This document shows, in pieces, positions 12,942-25,269 of a DNA stretch of 64,000 bases. The DNA lies in NCBI GenBank assembly GCA_021234155.1, contig JAJEKV010000002.1, positions 38,677,841 through 38,741,840 of the forward strand, written 5' to 3'. This DNA comes from Isoetes taiwanensis. Lineage: Eukaryota; Streptophyta; Lycopodiopsida; Isoetales; Isoetaceae. The position numbers were made by a program, and so were the translations under genes. The first letter of the stretch is position 1. Each line of letters starts with the position of its first letter. The notes below the pieces were generated by a model. The model ran no database searches, was not told the DNA's origin, and saw only the letters and a program-made list of their open reading frames with translations.

Positions 12942-13715
12942 TCAAGGGCAGAAAGGGCAGGGTTGAGCACGCCACCCTTCTCCTTCCTTCAAGGGTGCAT
13001 CAGAAGCAGATTGGTTTGTAGCCTGATTAGCATTCTCTACTTTTGATTCTTCTTTTAATGCCGTCTCTGAACTGTCACCTTTTGATCCTGAATCCCCTAA
13101 GTGAGCTTTAACGACTTTTACGAATTCTGTAGACACAACCATATCCTTAAGCTTCACTGCATAAGTCGTTAGGCTAGGCTTCTCAGTGGCTGCACTATTT
13201 ATGCATGCAAAACTAACGCTTTTGTTATCCATTTTGTTCACCAGCATGTCAGGATAGAGATTTGCATTGAGAAGCAATCTCAAATAGACTCACGGACTGC
13301 ATCACAAGCCTTGACCTTTGAGCACCTTCTTTAGTATTTCCCCTTTGCCCCGTTCTTTCCAAGCCTTTTCAACAAATTCATATAGAGTAGCATCCCCTGC
13401 AAATACTGTTGTCTCTTTCTCCTCACCTGTTTCAACCTGCACCTCCTGAAGCACAACAGCTGGGGGAAAAGGCTGAGTGCTAGATGTTGTACCTCCAACT
13501 GTAGAAGCAGCACCCATTGAGCCATTATTGCCTACGCCAAAAATAGATGAGAAGCCAGAACTGTAACCAGCCAAGGTAAACAGACCAAATTGAGATGCAA
13601 GCATATACATCATTATTGCAGCATTAAGCAAGTGGCCCATTCTGTCCTTTGTTTTCTTACCACCTGGCACACCAAGTTCCACAATAATCGGTCTGCAAAT
13701 GTGCTGCCTTACCAC
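12942..13715 (-). pseudogene. NUP50-like nucleoporin pseudogene (RanBP1-type domain)
   Basis: NUP50 binds Ran and importin alpha at the nuclear pore basket. The translated minus strand shows an FG-like region (SSGFSSIFGVGN), then the Ran-binding domain: EVQVETGEEKETTVFAGDATL, EKAWKERGKGEI, and LLLNANLYPDM...NKMDNKSVSFACINS ending in KLKDMVVSTEFVKVVKAHLG. The family's usual K-ERG-G and NA-LYPDM landmarks are all present. One frame runs throughout but is interrupted by two TGA codons within 13,284-13,304, both plausibly CGA to TGA changes at arginine positions. There is no intron across the domain, which suggests a processed copy, although no poly(A) tail is visible. The N-terminus is missing or unrecognisable. 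It lies antisense just upstream of the KIAA0930-family exons, perhaps inside an intron of that gene. Confidence 0.8.
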
Positions 13716-13922
13716 GCAAATGTGCTGTCTGATAGGTTATTTCACTAAATTGTGAATATGTTTTTCCAGATTTCATTGCCCGGTCTCAGCATCAAACATT
13801 GCTCCACTGCAGCAGCGTATTTCTGATAGGTAAGATTGTATTTCTGATAGGATTTAGATGTATGTATATGAGGCATACATGCCAAGCAAGCTGCTTTCCA
13901 ACTTACTACTTCCTATTTGCAG

Positions 13923-15332
13923 GCAGAGCTTGAGCCTGAATTACGAATCAACAAAGTAAATCTTGAGATTTTCAGCATGATCATTAAGATTTTTCTTTTC
14001 CATTTGTGATGCGGTTGATTTATTTTTAGCAGTAGAATAAACAGTGTGCAACTTAGTTCAGTTGATTAGAATGGCATTTCCCATGTTCAGTTACTGTAAA
14101 ATGCTAAACAAGGCTGGTATAGCCATTAACTGTATGCTCACTGGTAACCATTGTGCAGGCTTCAGAAACTATACCAGCTTATCCAGATATTTATTTTGTT
14201 GTCGACGATTATGAAGAGACTTTTGAAGCTGTGGTGAGCCAACTTTTGAACATGTGACAAGTTTGACTGAATTGCATCAAAGTTCTGACATGAGAAAGTA
14301 AAATATTAGGTTATGTTAGCGGTGTACGGAATCAACCTGGTCATGACATTAGTAATTTCTGCCATAACACATTGAGATAAGTCATGTTAAGTCCAGTCCT
14401 ATGCCTTTTAGGATAAATAAAGTCTGGGCCATAGATTCACTGGGATGACATAGACCTCTTTATATATTTTTGTGCCTGCTTCTTTATAGTGGCTAATGCA
14501 ATGGTCACAGGTTCTTACAGACGCAGATCATTGTTATTGCGTTTTGCTAAATGCATCTGGAGGAGCAGCCTTTGCCTCTGGAGAGATGGAGGATAATGGC
14601 CCAGAATCAAAGTCCAATTCATTTGTTCTTTCTGATAAACAGGGATCTGGCATTGCCAAGGTAAGTCATATGATTCAATCTGATTCCTGTGATCGTAAGT
14701 CATATGATTCTATCTGATTCCTGTGATCTTTGGGACTATGTATTTTGCCTACGTTGTTTGCAACCCAATATGGCCTTAAACAGAGTTTATTATAGGTGAC
14801 ACTCTTTTCTGGATTTGTCAATTATGACATGGTCCATGCTGCATTCGCAGGTTTGCTTTAATTTCCTTTGTGCTTATCTCCTAGAAATTCTACCTCTGCT
14901 CTACTTGGACCTTAGTTTTGTTGCAACGCTTGCAGCTGGCAAATCTGGGTTAAGCAGTTTGCTACATTTGCCACCTTCTTCTGACAGATCTGAACGGATG
15001 CGTGGACCTGGGGGTCGAGGAGAAGTTGATGTTATCGTATCTGGAGTACCAGGTAATGTGGGTCCACTGTTGAAGCTAAGAAAATTATTTATTGGCCTAT
15101 CTTGCGGGTGAAGCTGATGATAAACCTGAACCTCCATCACCTATTTTGCCATCCAAGGGAGGAGTGAAGTTTGCTGTAGGGACAATAATGTGGAGAGCAG
15201 GTGACAGTGGCTAAGCATGCCTATCTGGCTGCATCAACATCTAATGAACCTCAGGAAATACTTCCTCTTCGGTGCTCATTGCTATCTCTTTCTTTGCCTT
15301 GGGAAGTTTTAGCATATGACCTATCGTTTAAG
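13923..15332 (+). pseudogene. KIAA0930/DUF2045-family gene fragment in six exons, probably decayed
   Basis: Exons by eye: 13,923-13,955 (AELEPELRINK), 14,159-14,233 (YPDIYFVVDDYEETFEAV), 14,511-14,660 (VLTDADHCYCVLLNASGGAAF...), 14,796-14,850 (VTLFSGFVNYDMVHAAFA), 14,936-15,052 (SERMRGPGGRGEVDVIVSGVP) and about 15,108-15,332 (DKPEPPSPILPSKGGVKFAVG... to LPLRCSLLSLSLPWEVLAYDL). The order matches the conserved uncharacterised KIAA0930 family: YPNIFF/IDSFEE, MKGPQGKG and the C-terminal LPL motif. Most junctions are GT..AG. Two faults suggest decay. The last intron's acceptor reads TTGCGG instead of TTGCAG, and the last exon changes frame near 15,205. Its start and first exons were not found. Molecular function is unknown in any organism as far as I know. 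Confidence 0.75.
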
Positions 15333-17425
15333 GTGCTTCCTAACTTTGTTTTCGTAAAGATCAGATGCTGAATTCTCAAATGCTCAGTTGGGTTACATTT
15401 GTTTTTGTGCAGGGATCAAAGAATTGACTCATTGGAAAAATACATTGTATAATTTCTGCTGTTATAATCTCAGGTGCAATCTAGAGATTAAAACCCAACT
15501 ATATTATTAGGTGAAAGTTATTTGACATTCTGGCAGACATAGATTTTTGATTGGCCACTTAATTGTCTGTAAATTATTATTAATCTTAATGATCTTTCTT
15601 TCTTTCAGCAGATCTTAATGCATTTGAGCTACACCCCACCCCGGAACTTCTTTATGCATAAGTTTAGGAAGATGTTTGTACATGCAATTCTCTTCATTGA
15701 ACCAGGTAAATGTTGAAAAGAAGAGAGTCTAGACAGTGAGATTTCATGCTTTAAACTCCAGTTGGTGATAATATCTATAAGTAGACTTTGGGCATTATGT
15801 CAGCTTTTGTTCCAATGGTAACCTTTTTCTTTTAAACTCCTGAAAATCCACTTTTTGATCACTAGAATTTGTTTTCGAAATAATGTGATTTCATAAGCAA
15901 AGCAAAAAATACATTCGTTATGAATATCTGACCATATTACTTAGCCAATATTGGAGCACATATTATCGAGCTATGGAATCTAAAGTGTGTTTCATTTTTG
16001 TCTTCTGTATATCTTTTCAAATACCTTTACATTAGCTCTTAAACAGTGAAATTGAGAGAAATTCTATCTTCTTAAATGCCTAGCTAGGACTGGTTAATTT
16101 TGTAAACGCCAAACGATGTCACATACATTATTATGCACTATAGCACTTTATTCTCAATGTGCATGCCAGCACCACACTCAACTTGCAAATATCAATTTAC
16201 ACAATCGAAAGCCCTCAGTTGTCTTAGATACATAAACTTGCATATCATGAGCTATATCTTGGACGTATACTCTTCTTTGAGTTGCAATGTTAGAGTTTTG
16301 CATGCTGTGCTCAGCAATGCCCACATGCGGCAAATCATCTAAGAAGTTTCTTTTGAAGGAATGCAAGGTTCCACAAAATTTGTTGCATAAATTTTACTTC
16401 AAACAACACTTTCAGACCAAAACATTGTAGAGATGCAAACACTATTAATACTTAAAGAACAAGTATACGAACATGTAGTGAATAGGTATGTGGTATAAAA
16501 TTAAGCGAACAAGAGATGTGGCATTTGACTTTCATACGTGTGATGACACTTCATATGTGTAATGATTGCATTGTACAAATCTCTTCCTTTTTCTTAAGAT
16601 GTATTTGAGCACGAAAAGAAACGCTAATGACGAACATAAACTCTCATATCATATATGTAATGGTTGTAGTGCACAAATCTCTCTCTTTCTTAAGATGTAT
16701 TTGAGCACGAAAAGAAAAGTTAATGGAGAACCGGTTGCTATAAAATTGTATAGGCCCACGCACATCAATACAAACAACTCTAGAAACAATTTGCATGAAA
16801 GTCTACACCCAATTCTACTTATTTCTTTCAATGAGACATCTATGGTGGACAATCATGTTTTTGAGGATGTGGACATGGACTAAATATATACCTAATGCTC
16901 AACTTTGACAAGCACCCTTTTTCTGTGGACGATTAATAAATATTGGTTTAGAGGTAGGGTTTATAGGATTATCATATCATCAATCAATGGAAGAGTTGCC
17001 GCTAGGGTTTATGACTTTGAGTTTAAGGTTCATGGGGCTATGCTTTTAGGATTTAGGGCTTATAGATTATGTTTTGAATGCTGAACAAGCGAGAGGTGTA
17101 GCATTCAGCTCATGAATGGTGCATGCAATAATATAGGTGAGCAATGTCATCACATCACAGATATTTTATTGCTTATATTTGGTTGTTAAAATTGGACCCA
17201 CTATGTTTTGGCAAAATATGCACATACAAGTGCTTAGACATGGGAATGGACAAAACATAGGTGGCATGAATATGTGCCAAGTAAATTTATCGCTTTCACA
17301 GAAGGAGACAATTGAGTAGCCAGTTTTATATTTATCAAGTACAATTTCTTTAAGGATGGATAATAGTAGGAAACTTCCACCTATAAAATACATTACACAT
17401 GTATATTCCACACATCTACGACTAA
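15333..17425. other. Stretch without a supported gene
   Basis: A segment after TTCTTTCAGCAG at about 15,612 reads LMHLSYTPPRNFFMHKF and could be a further exon, but I cannot assign it. The remainder is AT-rich. A local tandem duplication at 16,553-16,730 is listed separately. The right part probably belongs to the Helitron whose 3' end lies at 17,455. Confidence 0.4.
16553..16730 (+). repeat. Imperfect tandem duplication of about 95 bases
   Basis: Two adjacent copies share CATATGTGTAATGATTGCA-like starts, then GTACAAATCTCT, a CT-rich run and TCTTAAGATGTATTTGAGCA followed by CGAAAAGAAA. They differ by small indels and scattered substitutions. Open frames spanning both copies are incidental. 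Confidence 0.75.
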
Positions 17426-17455
17426 TGCCCGGCATCGCCGGGCACACGTTTCTAG
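17426..17455 (+). mobile_element. Helitron 3' terminus (hairpin plus CTAG)
   Basis: A perfect 8-bp stem TGCCCGGC/GCCGGGCA with a 3-base loop lies seven bases before CTAG, which is followed by T. Helitrons end in CTRR preceded by a short GC-rich hairpin and insert between A and T, so the site fits well. A sister terminus with almost the same sequence lies at 34,674-34,702. The matching 5' TC end could not be fixed by eye; the element probably covers part of the preceding 1-2 kb and shows no Rep/helicase coding, so it is non-autonomous. Confidence 0.7.
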
Positions 17456-17515
17456 TCTAATTAGATAACGGAGTATATTCCCCTATTTTTTCTCAGGTCC
17501 AGCATTAGTTTACAG

Positions 17516-17585
17516 TGATTGAAGCAGATAGTGGTAAGATCAAGTTCTTCTGCTCATCGACAAGCGATGGCTACATTCATATCAG
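17516..17585 (+). other. Candidate isolated exon
   Basis: A 70-base open segment follows TTTACAG and precedes the donor CAG|GTAATA, reading IEADSGKIKFFCSSTSDGYI. It may be a host exon on the plus strand, possibly of the same gene as the candidate exon at 32,899, in which case the 12.8 kb Ty3 element would sit in an intron. No family is recognised. Confidence 0.25.
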
Positions 17586-20020
17586 GTAATATCTCATGTT
17601 TTGCGCTTCCCTACATCTGACCATTCGCAAACTATTCCGGCATGGATCCGTAGGCTATCCTAGCAAGGAGATATATTTCCTCTGTTGTTTTTCATATTTG
17701 GCTAAGCTTGTTTGGCTGGGCAGGCAATTATTTTTTCTCTGTGTCTGGTAGGTGCAGAGAACAATGATGGATCAAGTATTTTCACCTGTTGTAGCTCGTG
17801 TTTGCGAAATTCAAGGTTGTAGATTATGGAGATCCAGAGCCCTTCAATTGTAGATCTTCAATATAACAATGGCCTTGGTAGCGTGATAATATAAGGCATC
17901 AAACTTTATTTTATATCTTTCTTAGGCCTCCATTCCTGATATACATCAGCTATCTGGCATAGCAACACTATGAGAGTTTTACATGAGAGAGCTTTTCTCA
18001 CAGGGTAGATGGCTATTACTTCATAATGTAGAATTTGCAAGAAATGATTGTTGACGCATATTCAGGCTCCTCTGGGATAGTCTGATCCAACCTTTGGGTA
18101 CATACATTTTAAATATCCTTATCTTTACATTGAGATCTGGCATAGCTTTTTATATATAGCCTTTCCCTGCACGCACTAAAGTTAAGAAGTCCAAGACTTA
18201 GCAATTCCTCTTGCATTCTATCTGTGTGGATTTCCATTTCAAGTTCTTGAGGCTCATTTTTGTGTACTTTTCTTGGTTTTTGCAGATCTAAAATGCAAAA
18301 ATAAAATAGCATTCCTTAAATTAATGTGAAAGCTTTTAGAAATTTTCGAACAAGAAATTCAAAGTCTTCAGCAATTGACCGCATTAGAAGTATTTAACTG
18401 TTTCTTGAATCAAATAATAGGTAACTTAATTTCTTTGAGTCATTTTATACATTCATTGTCACTAGATTTCTGCATTTATCTTTTCTATTTCAAGCTTCTC
18501 TATGCAGTTCAATGAATCGCATCGATCCGAGACATCGGATCGCCATTCTAGAATGGGACGAGCATGCATGTCATGCATGCATGCGGGCGGCGCATGCCCG
18601 TTTTGGGTTGGGAGTTCGCTATTTCAAGCGCGTTTCTGCATCCACGTCTCATTGGCGCTTCCTCTTCTCTCAGCAGTACCTTATTCTCTTTGAACCCACC
18701 CTCCCCCCCTTCTTTGTTTATTATATTTTGTACAAGTTCTGTTTATCATGTTTTTCCACCCGCTGGGTGATGCTTTTTTTCCACCCGCTGGGTGATGCTA
18801 TTCTCTGGTATGTTTTCTCGTTTGTTGTGTTGGTGATGTGCAGGTACAGGTTGGCGAGCGGCATCTGTTTCGACTTCTCCATGCGGGGGTTTTTTGGGAG
18901 CGATTCTATGCCTTACGTTTGTCTAAGCCCCTTGCCGAAGGCTTATCACTAGGGTTTTTCCTCGAAAACCCGAAAGGGGGGGTTTTTTAATCCCGGCGAT
19001 AAGCTTTCGGCAGGTACATCAGCCACTCATCTATTAGTATTGTATTTTTTTTGGGGTCCAAATGATATAATTGGATTTTCCCTTTATTTTTCGTGGGTAG
19101 TTCGCATGTGTGCGGCTACCCACTGTCCACCATTGTAGAAAATCTACTGAGATGAATGAGAAGCCTATCTATCGGGCGCTTTGTTGGTTTCTTGCGAGTC
19201 CCATTCTAGAATTCTATTTCTTGATAATGTAATGGACCATAATAGTCAGAAGTAATAGGGTACATCAAATAAACTAAGGTATGCGTTCATTCTATGCACT
19301 TAATGACCATTATTGCTTGCATTAATCCCCTTGGAAATTATGCTTCTCAAGTTGTATATGACTCTAAACTAATATATAGTGATAGAGGTTCCATCATTCT
19401 TTTTCTCAAATCATGGAGTTTTGCAATGGTTCTTGCTTTTTTTGCCTGCCAACATCTTTGTCGTTTTTTAATGGTGCTTGCTTTTTCTTGTCCACCAGCA
19501 TCTTTGTCACCAATCTGTTTGACATCTTCATGCATTTCATATGTAAAGAATTTTTTGGTATGAAAGGCATGCCAAGGGCTTTCACATTGCCATGTAGTTA
19601 AACTCATTGCATTAAGAGAAATTGACCAATGTACCTATGGCATTTCACATTCGTTAACCTACATTCACATCCAAAATATGGCGACTGTTTTGAAAGGACC
19701 AAACCCACATTCTTGCATGCATAATGGAAAATCAAACAGGTAGGGCTTCCTCAAAACATCTAATATTCATCTGGAAAGCTCTCTGTTTTAACAAATTTGG
19801 TTGATTCAAAACAAGCGTACTTGCTTCTGAGGCAGTGTGTATGATTGTTCAAGTAAAAAGTTGTACTGGCAAGGGGCGTGTATTGTTTGGTCTCAACGTC
19901 TGCTGATTATATGCACAACTGCAAAGGTTGCTACAAGAAAGTAGACATCTAGATTCTGCATGATTGTCCATAAGGTAAGATTACTTTGATTTGTGATGTG
20001 TCTATCCTATGTTTAGGCTA
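17586..20020. other. Stretch without a supported gene, small repeats
   Basis: Contains a GC-rich patch with CATGCATG palindromes near 18,563-18,590, a 27-base tandem duplication (CCACCCGCTGGGTGATGC twice, about 18,750-18,798) and a hairpin at 18,932-19,013. The 146-codon frame across 18,512-18,952 includes the tandem duplication and has no recognisable domain, so I do not call it. The host sequence ends at 20,020, where the Ty3 element begins. Confidence 0.45.
18932..19013. repeat. Inverted repeat TTGCCGAAGGCTTATC / GATAAGCTTTCGGCAG
   Basis: Sixteen-base arms (18,932-18,947 and 18,998-19,013) pair with one mismatch around a ~50-base loop that itself holds G and T homopolymers and a weak inner hairpin (AACCC...GGGTT). 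It could be a small foldback element. Confidence 0.6.
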
Positions 20021-21596
20021 TGTGACGCTCCGTGAACGTATACGACACTCGGGCGTATACATACGGGGACTTCCCCCTCCCATGGCAACCAACTCGCCAT
20101 GAGTAGGGCCCTCCGTCTAACTCGGACCATCTATGGAAAGATGCTCGAGTGAAGGACACAGAGGTGTCATTCGGCCCACGCCTTCAATGGGGCTCCTATG
20201 TCGCGGAAGCGTGCATACAAGGTTAGCATACATCATAATCGTATCATAAATATCCACCACGAAGGGTGGCACATCCATCCAACTGATAATAACAGAGAAG
20301 ATGCATTTAGCACTAGAGAAAACACCCCATAACCCATGGTTCTACCCTAACTCAGACTCCAGTGAGGATCGACTGACGGCTAGGTCTCAAGAGATCAGCA
20401 GACCGAATCTTGGCATGGCGTTGGCTGGCATAGAACATCGGCTAGGGTTGTTCACTCCATCCGCCCCTCCTGTGCACACTTTGCAGATGAGTCGAATCAT
20501 GCTATGGCATCACTATAGCCTTTAGGAGAGACTTGACTCAAGGTATCACCCTTCGAAGTCTACTCTGTGTTACATCTCCCGGTCCGATGAGGCGGTCGGG
20601 AAGTGTCCCCTTCCAGGATAGCAGCGGTTCCATGGGTGAGCTAGAGAATACGTGCCGCATCAGCGACCCCCGCATACGTACCCGACCTACTCCCCTAACT
20701 TTATCATCAAAGTACAGGATGCCCCATACGGGTCACATCTACGCACCCGTGGAGTGTCGGACCCATACCGCCCTCTACATTGACCGGCCATCGAGGCCTA
20801 GCCCATCCCAGGAGTCTCGGGAGCCTTTTATGTTCGTGCAAGACCCCACCCCCACTTCACCTGCGTCCCTTTTGGCAGTGCCGAAAGCAAGTCCATAGCA
20901 TCCACGGCTCGGTGGTCTCTTGTGCCCAGCCTTGGTTACTAGGTACTAGGGGACTACTAGGAGCATACTAAGAACATAAAGACACAGAGGTCTCTACCCC
21001 CCCCTAATCCCTGCTTTTTGGAGGACTAACAAAGATACTACCATAGATTCATCCATCCATTCATAACAAAGCATAATCCATAATTGAAACATAATCCTAA
21101 GTATCAGAGAAGGGTTAATCCTAGACAAAGACAACCAATGAAGACTGACTGAGGCGCTAGCCCTAGAGATATCAAGCTATTCTATCCACTAACCCGAAAA
21201 TCTGCTAGATCCATTATCATGTGGCATCTCCATCTTCAAGCAACTTGGGCGCTCAGCAGCTCCTCCTCTTGGTTCGATTTGGGGATCCAAATGGGATAGG
21301 GATCCAATTTGATGCCCCAAGTTAGCATTCTCCTACTGGCCAATCGAATTTGGCCAGGTGGCACCTTCCTAATTAATCAATTATCCTAACTTAATTAACT
21401 TAATTGAGTTAATTAGATAATGCTTCCTTAATTATAGGTAATTAACCTTTAATGACCCCTTTACTAATTTAGCATAGCTAAATTAATCCCTTTTAGGTCA
21501 ACCCCCTAGGTTAAAATACCCCATGATGGCGTATCTTTACTGCGTGACGTGATAGTATATTTATACGTATACCATATAACTACGTGGAATGTCACA
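20021..21596 (-). repeat. 3' LTR of the Ty3 element
   Basis: About 1,576 bases. It shares long blocks with the right LTR, including the AT-rich TTAATTAACTTAATTGAG region near its inner end. Divergence between the two LTRs implies an insertion that is not brand new; a full alignment would date it. Confidence 0.95.
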
Positions 21597-21611
21597 TTCT
21601 CCCCCCCTTAG
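21597..21611 (-). other. Polypurine tract
   Basis: Minus-strand AAGGGGGGGAGAA lies immediately before the 3' LTR. It is the plus-strand primer site for reverse transcription. Confidence 0.9.
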
Positions 21612-22117
21612 AAATAATGCTGTCCTCAGCATTGGGGTTAACTAAACAAGTGGTGCACACTCGAAGAAACTGAAATATAAGAAATTATACATAAGAAAGG
21701 AAGGTAATTCCTTATTTCCGAAGGTAATATCATTAAAGTTTAAAGCATATAAGAGTTTAAGCACCAAGGTGCATTTGACATGACTATAGCAAGAAAGAGG
21801 TTCAAGGACCGAAGTCCAATATGAAACATCACAGTTACAAAAAGGTAACACATGTAGACAATAGAAAACTGGAGAAGTTGGGCCATCATCAACCCTCTAT
21901 ACATGGGCAGGTCACGTACCACTCACTGGCCTGCACATGTCAATACATCAGTATCCATAGATATTATAAGTAGGTTGTGGTTGAAGGGACCACCCCCTAT
22001 AAGAAAGAAAAAAAAACCTATCTACAAGGGAACCTATCATGCCTATGGTTCGCAATTCATTGCGGCATAAGGAATGGCCAAGTGCCCATTATAGCCGAGA
22101 TGAACGCGGCCTATCAA

Positions 22118-23700
22118 CTACATGCTTTCCCAGCAATTCGCGGTCATGCCAGCATTGACAATACACCACGTCCTAGAGAACACGAAGGTGATCTCATCAT
22201 CGGTAACTATTGTTAAGCACGATGCATCTACCCCTCTACTGTATGATTCTCGGCGAATCAAGCCTTCAAGCTTACCGCGGGGTGCGGGGTTGATAGCATC
22301 GTTGATGGTGCGGTCCTTAGATTCTCGCATGAAGTCCGGATAGTGCTTCTCAAGGTCTATCTTCATCACGCACGTAGCATCCTCAATTGGTAAGTGCTTC
22401 CACTTAACCAAGTATTGCAGCATTTGAGTCCTTCTGGTCTGCTTATAAGCTCGATCAAGAAGAGCTTCAGGCACTATATCTAAATGCTCTTCTGTCATTT
22501 CAAGGAGGGTGGGTGTATCCAAGATCTCCTCCGATTTGGGGTATGTTGCTTCCAGAAGACTCACGTGAAAGACCTTGTGGATCTTCGAAATTGGGTGGCA
22601 AATCCAAGCGATATGCCCGTTTCTCCAACACGCTCAATGATGTTGAACAGTATTATCCGGGTGCCGGCTTCTTGCGTTACCAATCTTAAGCTTGGCTTGT
22701 TTAACCTTAATCTTGAGCCAAACCGATTCGCCCACGGAAGAAGACTTGGGGTCCTCGCGGCTTATCCGCCAACACTCTTTTGACGATCGTGATGCACCAA
22801 TAAGTAGCCAACGAACTTCTTCAACCAAAGCTTGCATTTCCAAGAGGAGTTGTTGAGAAACCTCCACCTTAGAAACGGGATTATGCCATGTGTCCGGAGT
22901 AAGGCATTGATAACCATAATTTATCATGAAGGAAGACATTCTAGAAGACTCTTGTTTCATGCTATTATAGGCAAACTCGACCAAATAAATATAGTCAGCC
23001 CATTGTGATTGCTTACTCCACACATAACTGCGTAGCATATCCTCTATAATGCGATTGGTACGCTCTGTCTGATCATCCGTCTGAGGATGATATGCCGTAC
23101 TCATAGCAAGCTTGGTTTGGATGGTGGCAAAGAAATCTTTCCAGAATGCACTTACGAATTTGGGATCCCTGTCGGATACGATAACTCGTGGCATTCCATG
23201 CAATCTGAAGATCTCCTTTGTAAACAACAAAGCAGTATCGAAGGCTGTGTCCGTGGTACGACATGGCAAGAAATGAGCCATTTTCGACAATTTGTCGACC
23301 ACTACCATCAATGCATCATATCCACGGAGAGTACGTGGAAGGACCACAATGAAATCCATGGTTATCACTTCCCATTTGGCATTGGGCACATCTAGAGGTT
23401 GTAATTCTCCTGGAATCCTTAATTGCTCAGCCTTGGTTTGCTAACACACCTGACACTGCTTAATATACCTGGCAATGTCCTTCATACACGGCCAAAAATA
23501 ACTGGAACGGATCTTAAAGTAGGTCTTCATAAAGCCTGCATGCCCAGCTATAGGGCTGTTGTGTGTATCATGGAGAATTAGCTTACGGACTCCTGAAGTC
23601 TCAGGTACACAGAACTTATCTTTGTAATATAATAAATTGCCGTGTTTCTTATACGAACGGAAAGCTTCACGTTCTTTATCTGTGCGTTAGCCAAACTAAC
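22118..23700 (-). pseudogene. Ty3 integrase with C-terminal chromodomain, frameshifted
   Basis: The zinc-binding region is degenerate between 23,700 and 23,400. The catalytic core follows: ITMDFIVVLPRTLRGYDALM (first Asp), VSDRDPKFVSAFWKDFF (second Asp) and STAYHPQTDDQTERTNR (Glu; the usual Gly is Asp here). The GPY-type region near 22,750-22,634 is scrambled by a frame change. The tail at 22,118-22,564 contains a chromodomain: ALLDRAYKQTRRTQMLQYLV followed by KWKHLPIEDATCVM and LEKHYPDF, which places the element among chromoviruses. Chromodomain integrases are known to steer insertion towards marked chromatin, classically H3K9 methylation. That makes the H3-like ORF in the same element notable. 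Confidence 0.9.
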
Positions 23701-23745
23701 CCATATTTCACGGAACTCTAGATCCGTGGCCAAGGTCTGCTCTAT

Positions 23746-25269
23746 CTATTTTCCGAACTCACTGGTGAGTGTGGAAATTGCGTTACAATGGGTTCGGGTT
23801 ACCAAGGGATGGCGTGACAACGCATCCGCAACCACATTGTGTTTCCCAGGCTTATACATAATCTCAAAATCGTACTCCTCTAAAAATTCCATCCATCTCC
23901 TTTGACGGAAGTTAAGATTCGGCTGGGTTGATAGATAACGGAGACTCTGATGATCCGTATCAAGCTGAAATCTTCTACCAAGAAGGTAGTGTCTCCATAT
24001 TCGCAGAGCGCGGACAACAGCCAACAACTCCTGATCATGGGTAAGGTATCGCTGTTCAGTTTCATTCATTTTCTTGGAATCATAAGCAATAACCCTCCCC
24101 TCCTGCATTAGGACTCCACCGGTAGCAATCTTACTGGCATCCGTTGCTACCAGTTTATCCTTTTCCGGGTTTGGCAATGTGAGGACTGGTGCTGACGTCA
24201 AAGCATCCTTAAGCTTCTGAAAACTTCCCTGGACCTTTGCTTTCCAATGCTCAATCCAATCCTTCACTTTCTCATGCTTTGTAAGATCGGTAAGAGGTGC
24301 TGCAATCTTTGCAAAATCCTTAACAAATTTCCGGTAATACCATGCCAATCCTAAAAAACTTCGGACCTCTGAAACATTACCTGGAATGGGCCAATCCTTG
24401 ACTGCCTCTATTTTTGTTGGATCTGTAGCAATTCCCTCAGCTGAAATGACATGGCCTAAATAATCCACCTTGGGAGTGGCAAACTTGCACTTAGAGAGCT
24501 TAGCAAAGAGCTGATGACGTCTTAGCTTCTGTAGGGCTAGCCGAAGATGCTTCTCATGCTCCTCTAGGGTCTTACTATAGATGAGAATGTCGTCAAAGAA
24601 AATGACAACAAAATCATCCAAGTATTCTCGGAAGACATCATTCATTAACCGCATAAAAGTCGCGGGGGCATTAGTTAACCCAAAAGGCATAACTGTAAAC
24701 TCATAATGCCCATATCTAGTGCGAAAAGCAGACTTATGGATGTCCTCCTCTTTAATTCTTATTTGGTGATACCCGGAGCGTAAGTCAATCTTTGAGAAGT
24801 ACTTGGCCCCTTGCAACTGGTCCATAAGATCATCTGCCCTAGGCAAAGCATAGCGATTCTTGATCGTATGCTTGTTGAGCTGTCGATAGTCAATACACAT
24901 CCTCAAGGAGCCATCTTTCTTCTTAACAAAAAGGATAGGAGCGCCAAAAGGCGAAACACTAGGCCGAATGAAGCCTAGGTTTAGTAACTCCTGAAGTTGC
25001 TTCTTAAGCTCTGCCAACTCAGGGGGACTCATACGGTACGGGGCCTTACTGGTAGGCTTAGTACCTGGTTCCAAAGCTATCTCACATTCTACCCCTCTGA
25101 ATGGAGGAAGTTTCTGGATCTCGTCTGGAAAGAGATCGCTAAATTCCCTGAGAAGATTAGCAATGCTCTCTGGCAACGCAGCAACTACTTGCTTCTGTTT
25201 AGCATATGATTCAATGGATGCAAGTCTGATGACGCAAAGTAGCTTATCCTTGCGTATAGCCTTATTTAA
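23746..25269 (-). pseudogene. pol: Ty3 reverse transcriptase and RNase H
   Basis: A long open frame (476 codons from the first Met at 25,176) contains the Ty3 RT motifs: [72 protein letters not shown] and the catalytic [13 protein letters not shown]. RNase H follows with the first-strand motif [16 protein letters not shown], the Glu motif [20 protein letters not shown] and [10 protein letters not shown], then the tether/connection [13 protein letters not shown]. The catalytic Asp pair and RNase H acidic residues are present, so this segment itself looks competent. It is cut from protease by a TAG and from integrase by a frameshift. Confidence 0.95.

Noticed and set aside
13767-13828. Additional upstream exon of the KIAA0930-family gene (reading ...APLQQRISDR)
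   Set aside because: Good splice-like borders, but its phase does not join correctly to the next exon, so it was left out of the gene model.
16553-16730. Possible CRISPR-like or minisatellite array
   Set aside because: Only two imperfect copies with no regular spacers; a plain local duplication.
18512-18952. 146-codon plus-strand frame
   Set aside because: Spans a 27-base tandem duplication and T-rich DNA, has no domain, and overlaps a different frame of equal quality.
20301-20525. Open frame MHLALEKTPHNPWFYPN... present twice (also 31,507-31,851)
   Set aside because: It lies inside both LTRs of the Ty3 element; duplication comes from the LTRs and the frames diverge at indels, so it is not a gene.
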